From NCBI RefSeq assembly GCF_023630195.1, contig NZ_JALPKN010000004.1:1-33399 (forward strand): a stretch of DNA of 33,399 nt, written 5' to 3'. Numbering within the stretch: position 1 is the first letter of the stretch; each line of letters starts with the position of its first letter. Made by a program: the position numbers and the translations under genes. This document shows, piece after piece, positions 1-12,600 of the stretch. This DNA comes from Actinotalea sp. C106 (lineage in GTDB: Bacteria > Actinomycetota > Actinomycetes > Actinomycetales > Cellulomonadaceae). Under the pieces are notes generated by a model. The model saw only the letters and a list, made by a program, of their open reading frames with translations. It had not been told where the DNA came from and searched no databases.

Positions 1-1227
1 AGCCGCCCCGGCCCCCTCGGCGGCGAGCTCGGTGCTGGTCAGGGCGCGGACCCGCGGTGCACGACGCCGGACTGCCTCGCGCGGGGCCACGAGGGGATGA
101 GCCCACCCGGCGGTGACCCACCGCTGTGCCACCGAGGAACGGACGTGCCCACCGACGAGCAGCGCGGCGCCCTCGAGGGTGCTGCGCAGCGCCAGGACCT
201 CACGCACGTGGGGGTAGGGGGCCCGGGGCTCGGCGTGCAGGGGGTCGGCCTCGTCCCAGCACACCACCAGGCCCAGGTCGCGGACGGGGGCGAAGGCCGC
301 AGCCCGGGTGCCGATCACGATCCGGGCCGCTCCGCGTGAGCACGCGAGGAAGGCCCGGTAGCGCGCGGCGGGACCGTCGTCGGCCACCAGACGGACCCAG
401 CCGCCCTGCTCCCCGGGCTGCCACGGCAGCAGACCCTGCGCCACGAGCGCCTGCTCGAGGACGATCACGTCGGCTACCGAGGGCACCACGAGGAGAGCAC
501 CGCGGCCTCCGGCGAGGGCGGCGGTCACGACCTGGGCCAGCTCCGCGGCCCAGCCCGTGCCGGAGGACGCGGGAAGGGCGGTCCACACAGCACGTGGCGC
601 CTCACCTGCGGCGACACGACGCAGGAGGGCCGTGCCACCGGTGTACGCCTCCCACGACGAGGCCAGGTCGGTGGATCCGCTCTGCTCGTGGGTCGCATGC
701 CCCTCCACCTCCACCTGCACCTGGCCGGAGGGCCGGCCCTCGGCGGTCGCCGTCGTGCGGGCGGACGGCCCGGCCGCCCAGACCTCCTGCTCCGTCCGGG
801 CGTGCCGAGGCGGCACGGCGAGCCGGATCACGTCCGACCGGGTGCCCGCGTACCGCCGGGCGACCGCGTCGACGAGCTCGCGGACCTGGGGGGTGAGGAC
901 GACCTCGGCCGAGACGACCTTGCGCAGCGGCGCCAGCTCGCCCGCGTGCTCGGCGTCGTCGCGGCGCTCGAGGACCAGGCCGTCGACGTCCTGGTGACCG
1001 AAGCGCACCTTGACCCGGGTGCCTGGTTGGGCAGCCTCGTCCAGGGAGGCCGGGACCGCGTAGTCGAACGGGTGGTCGAGGTGGGGCTGCGGCCGGTCGA
1101 TCGCGACAGAGGCCACGGGCCGCACGGTGGCCAGCGGGCCAGGGGCCCGGGGTCGTGCTCGTCGGACCTTGGGTGCGGGCAGACCGGCCAGGGTCGGCTG
1201 GTCCTGCGTCCCGCTCCCCTCTCTCAC
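1..1227 (-). CDS. priA: PriA, replication restart protein (primosomal protein N'), 3' end outside window
   Basis: The minus-strand frame is open for 409 codons from a GTG at 1227 to the left window edge, so the C-terminal part, including the zinc-binding region, is missing. The start is well fixed because an in-frame TGA lies five codons upstream. The N-terminus has the PriA 3'-DNA-binding signature (DHPFDYAVP, then PGTRVKVRFG). The helicase core is degenerate: at the Walker A position it reads ALPASSGTGWAAELA with no GKT, while a DEAD-like WDEADPLHAEPRAPYPHVRE remains. Loss of the ATPase motifs is typical of actinobacterial PriA, which is thought to lack helicase activity and to act as a DNA-structure-binding primosome factor. 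It follows metK by 86 bases and ends the conserved gmk-rpoZ-coaBC-metK-priA run. Confidence 0.9.
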   Translation of the reverse strand, partial: MREGSGTQDQPTLAGLPAPKVRRARPRAPGPLATVRPVASVAIDRPQPHLDHPFDYAVPASLDEAAQPGTRVKVRFGHQDVDGLVLERRDDAEHAGELAPLRKVVSAEVVLTPQVRELVDAVARRYAGTRSDVIRLAVPPRHARTEQEVWAAGPSARTTATAEGRPSGQVQVEVEGHATHEQSGSTDLASSWEAYTGGTALLRRVAAGEAPRAVWTALPASSGTGWAAELAQVVTAALAGGRGALLVVPSVADVIVLEQALVAQGLLPWQPGEQGGWVRLVADDGPAARYRAFLACSRGAARIVIGTRAAAFAPVRDLGLVVCWDEADPLHAEPRAPYPHVREVLALRSTLEGAALLVGGHVRSSVAQRWVTAGWAHPLVAPREAVRRRAPRVRALTSTELAAEGAGAA

Positions 1228-1313
1228 GGCGTCATCCCATCACGTCGCGCCGACACACGGTCCCGGCTGGGCGTGAGCCCTGCGCGCACCCGCCCGGAGT
1301 TCGGTCGAGCGGG

Positions 1314-2516
1314 TCAGGACAGCGCGTCGTGCAGGTCGAGCACGCGGTCGGTCCGCTCCCAGGTGAAGTCCGCGAGCTCGCGGCCGAAGTGCCCGTAGGC
1401 GGCGGTGCGAGAGTAGATCGGGCGCAGCAGGTCGAGGTCGCGCACGATGGCCCCCGGGCGCAGGTCGAAGACCTCCTTGATGGCGGCGGTGAGACGGGCC
1501 ACCGGGACGGTCTCGGTCCCGAAGGTCTCGACGTAGAGGCCGACGGGATGGGACGCGCCGATCGCGTAGGCCACCTGCACCTCGCACCGACGGGCCAGGC
1601 CCGCCGCGACGACGTTCTTCGCCACCCAGCGCATCGCGTAGGCGGCCGAGCGGTCCACCTTGGACGGGTCCTTGCCCGAGAAGGCGCCGCCCCCGTGCCG
1701 GGCCATCCCGCCGTAGGTGTCCACGATCACCTTCCGGCCGGTGAGCCCTGCGTCGCCCTGGGGCCCGCCGATGATGAAGGTCCCGGTCGGGTTCACCAGC
1801 AGCCGGAACCCGGTGGTGTCGATGCCGACCTCCTCGAGCACCGGCGCGACGACGTGCTCGGCGATGTCCGGGGCCAGGGTGCCGTCGAGGGAGACGCCGG
1901 GGTCGTGCTGGGTGGAGAGCACCACGGTCTCGAGCCGCACCGCACGGTCGCCGTCGTAGCCGATGGTGACCTGGGTCTTGCCGTCGGGGCGGAGGTACCC
2001 CAGGGTCCCCTCCTTGCGCACGTGGGCGAGCCGCTCGGCGAGCCGGTGCGCGACCCAGATGGGCAAAGGCATCAGCGAGGGCGTCTCGTCGCTCGCGTAG
2101 CCGAACATGAGGCCCTGGTCGCCAGCGCCCTGGGCCTCGATCGGGTCGAGGACCTCGGTGCCCTGGCGAGCCTCCCAGGCGACGTCGACGCCGGCGGCGA
2201 TGTCAGGGGACTGCTGGCCGATCGAGACCGAGACCCCGCAGGACCGCGCGTCGAACCCGATGGTCGAGGAGGTGTACCCGATCCGCTGGAGGACGTCTCG
2301 GACCACCTGCGGGATCTCCACGTACGCCTCGGTCGTCACCTCACCGGCCACGTGCACCAGGCCGGTGGTGACCATCGTCTCGACGGCCACCCGGGCCGCG
2401 CGGTCCTGGGCGAGCATGGCGTCGAGGATGCCGTCCGAGATCTGGTCGCAGACCTTGTCAGGATGCCCCTCGGTGACCGACTCGGAGGTGAACAGGCGCA
2501 GATCGCTGGAGCTCAT
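1314..2516 (-). CDS. metK: S-adenosylmethionine synthetase
   Basis: Makes S-adenosylmethionine from methionine and ATP in the cytoplasm. The 400-residue protein has the expected family length and all hallmark motifs: [14 protein letters not shown] near the N-terminus, [12 protein letters not shown] in the ATP-binding middle part, and the P-loop-like [19 protein letters not shown], followed by a C-terminal domain ending in [11 protein letters not shown]. An in-frame GTG at 2522 would add two residues. I chose the ATG at 2516 because a TAGGCT hexamer ends six bases before it, which would put the transcript start on the A of the ATG. There is no Shine-Dalgarno sequence, consistent with a leaderless message. 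It lies 70 bases after coaBC and before priA. Confidence 0.96.
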   Translation of the reverse strand: MSSSDLRLFTSESVTEGHPDKVCDQISDGILDAMLAQDRAARVAVETMVTTGLVHVAGEVTTEAYVEIPQVVRDVLQRIGYTSSTIGFDARSCGVSVSIGQQSPDIAAGVDVAWEARQGTEVLDPIEAQGAGDQGLMFGYASDETPSLMPLPIWVAHRLAERLAHVRKEGTLGYLRPDGKTQVTIGYDGDRAVRLETVVLSTQHDPGVSLDGTLAPDIAEHVVAPVLEEVGIDTTGFRLLVNPTGTFIIGGPQGDAGLTGRKVIVDTYGGMARHGGGAFSGKDPSKVDRSAAYAMRWVAKNVVAAGLARRCEVQVAYAIGASHPVGLYVETFGTETVPVARLTAAIKEVFDLRPGAIVRDLDLLRPIYSRTAAYGHFGRELADFTWERTDRVLDLHDALS

Positions 2517-2522
2517 CCGCAC

Positions 2523-2528
2523 AGCCTA
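2523..2528 (-). promoter_or_regulatory. Candidate -10 hexamer TAGGCT of a leaderless metK transcript
   Basis: On the minus strand TAGGCT is followed by exactly six bases (GTGCGG) and then the metK ATG. Actinobacterial -10 elements of the form TAnnnT placed this way commonly give leaderless mRNAs. No good -35 is visible 17 to 18 bases upstream. The same TAGnCT-N6-ATG arrangement precedes aroQ and the satD-like gene. Confidence 0.45.
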
Positions 2529-2586
2529 GCCAGGACGTGCACGCACGCGGTGACGTCCACAGGATGAACCGCAGACGTGCGGGTGC

Positions 2587-3801
2587 TCAGGCGGGCAGCA
2601 GTGCCACGACCGCGTCCCACACGGCGCCGGCCACCTCGTCCTTGGATCCTGCTGCGGACCGGACCGCGGTGCCGTCGGAATCCAGGACCGTGACCTCGTT
2701 CGTCACCTCGCCGAACCCGCGCCCCTCGCCGACGGCGTTGACCACCAGCAGGTCCGCGCCCTTGCGACGCGCCTTCTCGCGGCCGTGGGACAGCACGTCG
2801 CCCGTCACGTCCCCCGTCTCGGCGGCGAAGCCCACCACCACCTGGCCGGCGCGCAGCCGGTCCCGGGCGAGCTCGGCGAGCACGTCGGGATTGGTCGTGA
2901 GCTCGATCGGGGGTGGGCCCGAGGACCCGGTCTTCTTGATCTTGTGCTCGGAGAGCGCGACCGGACGGAAGTCCGCGACGGCAGCGGCCATCACCACGAC
3001 ATCAGCCTCGGCTGCGGCGCTGCGGACGGCGGTGCGCAGCTCGGCCGTCGTCTCGACCGGGACCTGGCGCACACCGGCCGGGAGCAGGCCGAGCACCTCG
3101 GGACCGATGTTCGCACCGACCAGGGTCACGTCGGCGCCCCGGAGATGGGCCGCGCGAGCGAGGGCGACACCTTGCCGGCCGCTCGACCGGTTGCCCAGGA
3201 AGCGCACCGGGTCCAAGGGCTCGCGGGTCCCTCCGGCGGAGACGACGACCGTGCGTCCGGAGAGGTCCTGGACCGTGGGCCGGACGAGCGCGAGTGCCGC
3301 CGCGGCAATCTCCTCGGGCTCAGGGAGGCGACCGGGACCGGTGTCGGCCCCGGTGAGCCTGCCCGAGGCCGGCTCCAGCACGTGCACCCCGCGGCTACGC
3401 AGGGTCGCGACGTTGGCCACGGTGGCCGGGTGCCCCCACATCTCGGTGTGCATCGCCGGGGCCAGCAGGACCGGGCACCGTGCCGTGAGCAGGGCAGCGG
3501 TCAGCAGGTCGTCGGCCCGGCCCGTCGCGGCGCGCGAGAGGAGGTCGGCCGTGGCCGGGGCCACCACGACGAGCTCGGCCCCCTTGCCGAGACGCACGTG
3601 GTCGACCTCCGTGACACCCTCGAAGACCTCGGTGGTCACCGGTTGGCCCGAGAGGGCCTCCCAGGTCGCGCGACCGACGAACTCGAGCGAGGCCCGGGTC
3701 GGCACCACGCGCACCTCGTGCCCGGCCTCGGTCAGCTGCCGCAGGAGCAGCACGGCCTTGTAGGCCGCGATCCCCGCGCTGACACCGAGCAGGATCCGCA
3801 C
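2587..3801 (-). CDS. coaBC: Bifunctional phosphopantothenoylcysteine decarboxylase / phosphopantothenate-cysteine ligase
   Basis: Catalyses two successive steps of coenzyme A synthesis. CoaB couples 4'-phosphopantothenate to cysteine and CoaC decarboxylates the product using FMN. The 404-residue protein has the usual fusion order. The N-terminal flavoprotein half (about 1-185) starts ILLGVSAGIAAYKA, has the catalytic-histidine segment VDHVRLGK and a PAMHTEMW motif where many bacteria have PAMN. The C-terminal ligase half starts at SGRTVVVSAGGTREPLD, then RFLGNRSSGRQG and HKIKK. The CoaC flap reads SGRLTGADTGPGRLPEP and lacks the cysteine found in E. coli Dfp (ACGDIGPGR). It starts at an ATG 13 bases after rpoZ and is probably cotranscribed with it. 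Confidence 0.95.
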   Translation of the reverse strand: MRILLGVSAGIAAYKAVLLLRQLTEAGHEVRVVPTRASLEFVGRATWEALSGQPVTTEVFEGVTEVDHVRLGKGAELVVVAPATADLLSRAATGRADDLLTAALLTARCPVLLAPAMHTEMWGHPATVANVATLRSRGVHVLEPASGRLTGADTGPGRLPEPEEIAAAALALVRPTVQDLSGRTVVVSAGGTREPLDPVRFLGNRSSGRQGVALARAAHLRGADVTLVGANIGPEVLGLLPAGVRQVPVETTAELRTAVRSAAAEADVVVMAAAVADFRPVALSEHKIKKTGSSGPPPIELTTNPDVLAELARDRLRAGQVVVGFAAETGDVTGDVLSHGREKARRKGADLLVVNAVGEGRGFGEVTNEVTVLDSDGTAVRSAAGSKDEVAGAVWDAVVALLPA

Positions 3802-3814
3802 GGGTGCCGTCCGG

Positions 3815-4078
3815 TCAGGAGTCGGTCGGCTGCACCGTGAGCAGACCCGAGTTGATCTCGCGCATCGCGATCGACAGCGCCTTCTCCTGGTGGCGGGCCT
3901 CGACGAGGGGCCCGACGTACTCGAGCAGTCCCTCGTTGAGCTGCGAGTAGTACGCGTTGATCTGACGCGCCCGCTTGGCCGAGTAGATCACCAGCGCGTA
4001 CTTCGAGTCGGCGGCCGCGAGCAGCTCGTCGATGGGGGGGTCGGTGATGCCCTCGGGGGCGGCGACGGTTCCGGACAT
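3815..4078 (-). CDS. rpoZ: RNA polymerase omega subunit
   Basis: Small 87-residue subunit that helps fold and assemble the beta' subunit of RNA polymerase. The sequence fits the family: [30 protein letters not shown], then a helix containing [13 protein letters not shown], and the C-terminal motif [19 protein letters not shown] lies eight bases before the ATG. Position between gmk and coaBC is the conserved actinobacterial arrangement. The 122 bases between it and gmk contain short GC-rich inverted repeats but no promoter I can call with confidence. Confidence 0.95.
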   Translation of the reverse strand: MSGTVAAPEGITDPPIDELLAAADSKYALVIYSAKRARQINAYYSQLNEGLLEYVGPLVEARHQEKALSIAMREINSGLLTVQPTDS

Positions 4079-4200
4079 GTCAGCACTCCGTGGTCGGTGG
4101 TGGGGGGCCGGGACGGCCGTGGACGGCGTTCCCTGGGTCGGTGTGGCGCCGTTCGGCGGGACTCCACCGGAGACGCCAGGCCCCGGTCAACCAGGTGATC

Positions 4201-4827
4201 CTACCGCCTCGGCAGGCCCATCACCTCGACGAGCTCGTCCGTGGCGCGTTGGACCTCGTCGTTGACGACCACGTGGTCGAACTCGCTGGCGGCGGCGAGC
4301 TCGACCTTCGCAGTCGCTAGTCGACGCTCGCGCTCGGCCTCGTCCTCGGTGCCGCGACCCACCAGTCGCCGCTCGAGCTCCTCCCAGCTGGGGGGCGCGA
4401 GGAAGACGAACCGAGCCTCGGGCATGGCGGCACGCACCTGCCTCGCTCCCGCGAGGTCGATCTCGAGCAGGGCAGGCCGACCGGCCGCGAGGCGCTCGAG
4501 AACGGGACCCCGCGGGGTGCCGTAGCTGTTGCGGCCGTGCACGACGGCCCACTCGAGGAGCTCGCCCTCGGCGACCATGCGCGCGAAGGCCTCAGGCCCG
4601 ACGAAGTGGTAGTGCACGCCGTCGACCTCGCCCGGGCGGGGCGTCCGTGTCGTGGCCGACACCGACAGCCACACCTCGGGGTACCGCGCACGGATGTCCG
4701 CCGAGACGGTCCCCTTGCCGACGGCTGTCGGTCCGGCGAGGACCGTGAGCCGCGCGGGCCCGTCCTCCTCGGCCAGCAGACCCCGCTCGGGGACCGTCAA
4801 GTCGTTCTCTGCGATGTGTCGTGGCAC
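4201..4827 (-). CDS. gmk: Guanylate kinase
   Basis: Phosphorylates GMP to GDP with ATP. The 208-residue protein has the P-loop GPTAVGKGT near residue 32, the GMP-binding segment [19 protein letters not shown], then [16 protein letters not shown] and the lid region [18 protein letters not shown]. The ATVGKG-type P-loop with T in place of the usual S is common in actinobacteria. The GTG at 4827 is the longest start and adds a roughly 25-residue tail before the core; a shorter start is possible. It begins nine bases after mihF, so the two are probably cotranscribed. Confidence 0.94.
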   Translation of the reverse strand: MPRHIAENDLTVPERGLLAEEDGPARLTVLAGPTAVGKGTVSADIRARYPEVWLSVSATTRTPRPGEVDGVHYHFVGPEAFARMVAEGELLEWAVVHGRNSYGTPRGPVLERLAAGRPALLEIDLAGARQVRAAMPEARFVFLAPPSWEELERRLVGRGTEDEAERERRLATAKVELAAASEFDHVVVNDEVQRATDELVEVMGLPRR

Positions 4828-4836
4828 GTGTCGTGG

Positions 4837-5148
4837 TCAGCCGAACCGCTCGACCAGGGCCTGCGCCTGGTGCGGACCCAGGCCACGGAGCCGACGGGTC
4901 TCGGAGATGCCGATCTCGGCCATGATCGCGCGGGCCTTGATCTTGCCGACGCCCGGCAGGGACTCGAGCAGGGCGGAGACCTTGAGCTTGCCGATCACGT
5001 CATCGGTGCGGCCCTGCTCGATCACCTCGGCGAGGGAGCCCTGGGAGTACTTGAGGCGGTTCTTCACCTCAGCTCGTGCCTGACGGGCGGCAGCAGCCTT
5101 CTCGAGGGCTGCGGCACGCTGCTCGGGGGTCAGCGGGGGTAGGGCCAC
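4837..5148 (-). CDS. mihF: Integration host factor, actinobacterial type (mIHF)
   Basis: A 103-residue nucleoid protein with no sequence relation to HU or E. coli IHF; in actinobacteria it binds and bends DNA and is needed for growth. A basic helix (about 10-35, EKAAAARQARAEVKNRLK) is followed by a helix-two-turn-helix-like segment ending LPGVGKIKARAIMAEIGISETRRLRGLGPHQAQALVERFG. The GTG start at 5148 has AAGG 9 to 12 bases upstream. It lies between pyrF and gmk as in mycobacteria and Streptomyces. A TTGCCG-N18-TAGGTT promoter candidate upstream would give it its own transcript apart from the pyr operon. Confidence 0.93.
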   Translation of the reverse strand: MALPPLTPEQRAAALEKAAAARQARAEVKNRLKYSQGSLAEVIEQGRTDDVIGKLKVSALLESLPGVGKIKARAIMAEIGISETRRLRGLGPHQAQALVERFG

Positions 5149-5191
5149 GCGGGGTCACCTTCTTCGCAGAGGGGCATGGCGGTCGGGGTCG

Positions 5192-5221
5192 AACCTAGCG
5201 ACCTGAGGCGGTCGTCGGCAA
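5192..5221 (-). promoter_or_regulatory. Candidate vegetative promoter of mihF-gmk-rpoZ
   Basis: On the minus strand TTGCCG (5216-5221) is separated by 18 bases from TAGGTT (5192-5197). This is a plausible primary-sigma promoter for an actinobacterium. It would start transcription about 37 bases upstream of the mihF GTG, between the pyrF stop and mihF. It was recognised by eye only. Confidence 0.4.
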
Positions 5222-5245
5222 CGCGAGATCCTCGGACGCCGCAGG

Positions 5246-6156
5246 TCAGCGCACCGCGACGGCCACCTCGTCGGCCGCGCGGCGCGCTGCGTCGAGGAGG
5301 TGACGTGGGTCGGGCCCGGCGCCCAGCACCGCTCGCGAGGTCGAGGCGAGGACGCCGTGGCGAGCCGCTCCGAAGACCTGGGCGATCTCTGCCGCCCCGG
5401 CGCCCTGGGCACCCACCCCCGGGGCGAGCAGCGGGCCGCGCACCTGCTCGAGGTCCATCTCGAGCCGGTCGGCGGCACTCCCGACGGTCGCGCCCACCAC
5501 GAGCCCGACCGACCCGAGGGCCGCGCCCGTGCGCGCCGTCTCAGCGGCGTTGAGCTCGGCTGCGGCGCGCGCGACGGTCCTGGCCACCGCACTGCCCCCG
5601 GCGGCGTACCCCGTCGGGAGGACGGCGTGCTGCACCTCGGCCCCCTCGGGGTTCGAGGTGAGCGCCAGGACGAACAGACCGCGACCGGTCCGGGCCGCGA
5701 CCTCGACCGCCGGGCCGAGCGAGCCGAACCCGAGGTACGGGCTCACCGTGAGCGCGTCGCAGGCCAGGGGCGCCCCCTCGGCCAGGTACGCATCGGCGTA
5801 CCCGGCCATGGTCGAACCGATGTCGCCGCGCTTGGCGTCGAGCACCACCTGGGTCGTCCCGGCTCCACGCGCAGCCGCGAGGACCTCCTCGAGCACCGCG
5901 ATGCCCGCGGACCCGTGGCGCTCGAAGAAGGCCGACTGCGGCTTGAGCGCTGCCACCCGGCCCGCCAGGGCCTCGACCACGGTCATCGCGAAGGACCTGA
6001 GCCCGGTCGCGTCGTCGGGCAGCCCCCAGGCCGCGAGGAGACCGGGATGCGGGTCGATGCCCACGCACAGCGGTCCGTGCTCGGCCATGGCCCGGCCGAT
6101 CCGCTGACCGAAGGTCGTGGTCGGCGTGCCGTCCGCGGTCGACGACGGGTCGGTGG

Positions 6157-6160
<4 letters not shown>
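5246..6160 (-). CDS. pyrF: Orotidine 5'-phosphate decarboxylase (long, actinobacterial type)
   Basis: Last step of de novo UMP synthesis: OMP to UMP plus CO2. The 304-residue protein is longer than the E. coli form and belongs to the second OMPDC subgroup. It has [12 protein letters not shown] near residue 30, the substrate-lysine segment [14 protein letters not shown], and the catalytic D-K-D motif [14 protein letters not shown] near residue 105. [14 protein letters not shown] and the phosphate loop [12 protein letters not shown] follow. Its GTG start overlaps the carB stop as GTGA (6157-6160), so it is translationally coupled as the last pyr gene. A gap of 97 bases separates it from mihF. 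Confidence 0.95.
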
Positions 6161-9509
<3,349 letters not shown>

Positions 9510-9510
<1 letters not shown>

Positions 9511-10700
9511 CAGTGGTTCTCCTCGGTGGTGGTGCTGGTGGCCATGAGCTCGACGAAGCGGTCGAAGAGGTAGCCGGCGTCGTGCGGGCCGGCGGCGGCC
9601 TCGGGGTGGTACTGGACGGAGAAGGCCGGTCGGTCGAGGCACTCGAGGCCCTCGACCACCTGGTCGTTGAGGGCCACGTGGGACACGACGACGCGGCCGT
9701 ACCGTCCGTCGTCGTGCGGGGCGGTGGACTCCTCCTCGATCGGGGCGTCGACCGCGAAGCCGTGGTTGTGGGCGGTGATCTCGACCTTGCGCGTCCGCCG
9801 GTCCAGGACCGGCTGGTTGACCCCGCGGTGGCCGTAGGTGAGCTTGTACGTGCCGAAGCCCAGGGCGCGCCCCAGGAGCTGGTTGCCGTAGCAGATGCCG
9901 AAGAAGGGGATCCGGCGGTCGAGGACGTCGCGGAGCAGCTCGATCTCGTGGACGGCGGCCGAGGGGTCCCCCGGACCGTTGGAGAAGAAGACGCCGTCGG
10001 GCTCGAGGGCGAGCACCTGCTCGGTGGTCGCGGTCGCGGGCAGCACGTGGGTCCGTACCCCTCGCTCGGCGAGGCGCTGCGGGGTCATCGACTTGATCCC
10101 GAGGTCCAGGGCGACGACGGTCGCGACAGGCTCGGCCCCGCTCGCGGGCCCACGGACGGGCTCGACCGTGTAAGGCTCGGCGATGGTCACCTCGCCGGCG
10201 AGGTCCGCCCCCGACATCGCCGGGGCCGAGCTGACCTCGTCGAGCAGGTCCTGCTCGGCACGCCGACGGCCCGAGGCGTCCAGGAGGGCCGGACCGGAGA
10301 AGATGCCTGCCCGCATGACCCCCCGCTCACGCAGGTGGCGGGTCAGGGCTCGGGTGTCGATGTCGCTGATGCCCACGACCCCCTCGTCGGCGAGACCCTC
10401 GGCGAGGGTCCGCGTCGAGCGCCAGCTCGAGGGCCGGATCGCGGGATCGCGCACCACGTAGCCGGCGACCCAGATGCGGGTCGACTCGGGGTCCTCCTCG
10501 TTCACGCCCGTGTTCCCGATGTGGGGGGCCGTCATGACGACGATCTGGCGGTGGTACGAGGGGTCGGTGAGCGTCTCCTGGTAGCCGGTCATGCCGGTGT
10601 TGAAGACGATCTCACCGACCGTCGAGCCCTGGGCCCCGAAGGCGAGGCCGGTGAAGGTCCGGCCGTCTTCGAGGACCAGGACGGCGGTCTGGTCGGTCAT
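9510..10700 (-). CDS. carA: Carbamoyl phosphate synthase, small (glutaminase) subunit
   Basis: Hydrolyses glutamine and passes ammonia to CarB. The 396-residue protein has the N-terminal CPSase domain ([16 protein letters not shown], then [21 protein letters not shown]). A class I glutamine amidotransferase domain follows, with [27 protein letters not shown], the nucleophile elbow [18 protein letters not shown] with its cysteine, GHRGVNQPV, and the final histidine-glutamate pair in [12 protein letters not shown]. The ATG at 10700 overlaps the preceding gene's stop by four bases (ATGA), so the downstream end of the PH-like gene and carA are coupled. Confidence 0.97.
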
Positions 10701-11263
10701 GGCTGCTCCTCGGTCGAGGCGACGGGGGTCGTGGGGGTGCCGACGGTAGGCACCAGGGAGGTGAGGGCTGCGGTGAGCGCCTCGCGGTCGGCCCGACGTC
10801 GGGTTCGCAGCCCGGTGTCGAGCAGGGCGGGCCCGCGGTCGGCCGTGCCGGGCACCTCCCAGGTGAGGACCACGAGGCCCTCCCCGCCGACGTACTTGCC
10901 GGCGATGCCCGGGGCCCGCCCCACGCCATGGACCTGCGAGGCCGGGACGAAGACGTCCGTGGCCCCACGGCGGGCGAGGAGCACCCCGGCCTCGTGCACG
11001 CTCACGGTCGCGGCGGCGCGGACCCCGAGGTCGTGGGCGACCACGCGGTCGAGCCAGTCCCCCGCCATCGTGCTCGAGACGTAGATGACCTCGATCGGGG
11101 GGCACCGCAGGGCTCCCCGATCGGCCTCGGTGGGGATGAGAGGGGGCGCGGGCACGGCGGCGCCGGTGCGCGCCTCACGCCGACGCCATCCCCACCTCAT
11201 GGCGAGCAGGATCCCGACGAAGAGGACGGCGAGGACCGCGATCGAGGACTGGGTGGTGGTCAC
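10697..11263 (-). CDS. Single-pass membrane protein with PH-like domain, in the pyr operon
   Basis: A 188-residue protein with one N-terminal transmembrane helix (about 6-24, [19 protein letters not shown]), a basic stop-transfer segment WRRREAR, a short Pro/Ala linker and a cytoplasmic beta-rich domain (about 55-165, [24 protein letters not shown] to [12 protein letters not shown]). It occupies the slot of M. tuberculosis Rv1382, an uncharacterised membrane gene conserved between pyrC and carA in actinobacteria. The GTG start overlaps the pyrC stop (GTGA, 11260-11263) and its stop overlaps carA (ATGA), so it is an integral operon member. Its role is unknown. The position suggests a link to pyrimidine or carbamoyl-phosphate metabolism, but this is inference from context only. 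Confidence 0.85.
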   Translation of the reverse strand: MTTTQSSIAVLAVLFVGILLAMRWGWRRREARTGAAVPAPPLIPTEADRGALRCPPIEVIYVSSTMAGDWLDRVVAHDLGVRAAATVSVHEAGVLLARRGATDVFVPASQVHGVGRAPGIAGKYVGGEGLVVLTWEVPGTADRGPALLDTGLRTRRRADREALTAALTSLVPTVGTPTTPVASTEEQP

Positions 11264-12600
11264 GGCAGGACCTCCCCGTCCCGGACGGGCTCGACCGCGC
11301 GACCGTCGAGCACCGTAGGACGGCCCCGCAGGAAGGTCGCGCGGACCTGGCCGACGAGCTCGCGGCCGCCGTAGGGGGTGTTCGCGCTTGCGCTCGCGAG
11401 ACCTGCCGGGTCCACGGTCCACCGGGCCTCGGGGTCCACGAGGGTCAGGTTGGCGGGCTCGCCGACCTCGAGCGGTCGCCCGTGGGCCTGCTCGCCCTGG
11501 TCGATCCGTCCGATCCTGGCCGGGGCGCTCGAGAGCACCCGGGCGACGTCGGCCCAGTCCATGCGTCCCTCGGCGACCATGACGCTCGTGACGATCGCCA
11601 GCGCCGTCTCGAGGCCGGTCATGCCGAAGGCGGCGGCCGCCCACTCGCAGTCCTTATCCTCGCGGGTGTGCGGGGCGTGGTCGGTCGCGACGATGTCGAT
11701 GGTCCCGTCGGCGAGCCCGGCCCGGACCGCCTCGACGTCGGCGTCCGTGCGCAGCGGCGGGTTGACCTTGTAGAGCGGGTCGTAGGTGCGTGCCAGCTCG
11801 TCGGTCAGCAGCAGGTGGTGCGGGGTGACCTCGGCCGTGACGGGGATCCCCCGGGCCTTGGCCCAGCGGATGATCTCGACCGAACCGGCCGTGGACAGGT
11901 GGCACACGTGCAGGCGGGAGCCGACGTGCTCGGCGAGGAGCACGTCGCGGGCGATGATCGCCTCCTCGGCCACCGCCGGCCAGCCTGCGAGTCCGACCTC
12001 GGCCGAGACGACTCCCTCGTGCATCTGGGCGCCCTGGGTGAGCCGAGGCTCCTGGGCGTGCTGGGCGACGACGCCGTCGAAAGCCTTGACGTACTCGAGG
12101 GCGCGGCGCATGAGCACCGGGTCGTCGACGCAGTGGCCGTCGTCGGAGAAGACGCGGACGCGGGCCGCGGAGTGCGCCATGGCCCCGAGCTCGGCGAGAT
12201 GGGTGCCGGCCAGGCCGACGCTCACCGCCCCGACGGGGTGCACGTCGACCCACCCTGCGTCCCGGCCGAGCCGCCAGACCTGCTCGACGACCCCGGCCGT
12301 GTCGGCCACGGGCGAGGTGTTGGCCATCGCGTGCACAGCCGTGAACCCGCCCAGGGCGGCGGCGCGGGTGCCCGAGGCGACGGTCTCGGCGTCCTCCCGG
12401 CCCGGCTCACGCAGATGGGTGTGCAGGTCGACCAGGCCGGGCAGGGCCACGAGCCCCGCGGCCTCGACCACCTCGGCGGAGGCAGCCCGGTCGTCCTCGG
12501 CGGCCGCGGCACCGAGGGCCAGGACCCGGCCCTCCCCGAGGAGGATGTCGGTCGGGGCGCCGCCCAGGGGGCGAGCACCACGCAGCAGGTACGTCGTCAT
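11260..12600 (-). CDS. pyrC: Dihydroorotase (class I)
   Basis: Cyclises carbamoyl aspartate to dihydroorotate. The 446-residue amidohydrolase has the metal-binding HxH motif in [16 protein letters not shown] (about residue 58). The carboxylated-lysine region is [16 protein letters not shown], further metal histidines lie in [13 protein letters not shown], and the catalytic aspartate is in [12 protein letters not shown]-terminal segment [13 protein letters not shown] completes the fold. The ATG overlaps the pyrB stop as ATGA (12597-12600). The length fits the long type I enzymes of Gram-positive bacteria. Confidence 0.96.
   Translation of the reverse strand: MTTYLLRGARPLGGAPTDILLGEGRVLALGAAAAEDDRAASAEVVEAAGLVALPGLVDLHTHLREPGREDAETVASGTRAAALGGFTAVHAMANTSPVADTAGVVEQVWRLGRDAGWVDVHPVGAVSVGLAGTHLAELGAMAHSAARVRVFSDDGHCVDDPVLMRRALEYVKAFDGVVAQHAQEPRLTQGAQMHEGVVSAEVGLAGWPAVAEEAIIARDVLLAEHVGSRLHVCHLSTAGSVEIIRWAKARGIPVTAEVTPHHLLLTDELARTYDPLYKVNPPLRTDADVEAVRAGLADGTIDIVATDHAPHTREDKDCEWAAAAFGMTGLETALAIVTSVMVAEGRMDWADVARVLSSAPARIGRIDQGEQAHGRPLEVGEPANLTLVDPEARWTVDPAGLASASANTPYGGRELVGQVRATFLRGRPTVLDGRAVEPVRDGEVLP

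Noticed and set aside
4130-4200. Possible terminator hairpins between gmk and rpoZ
   Set aside because: The stems are only four or five bases long with no T-run, and the conserved gmk-rpoZ-coaBC arrangement argues for readthrough.
4805-4848. Direct repeat CCACGACAC twice at the gmk start
   Set aside because: Only two short copies, separated by three bases, at the start of a normal gene. Most likely chance.
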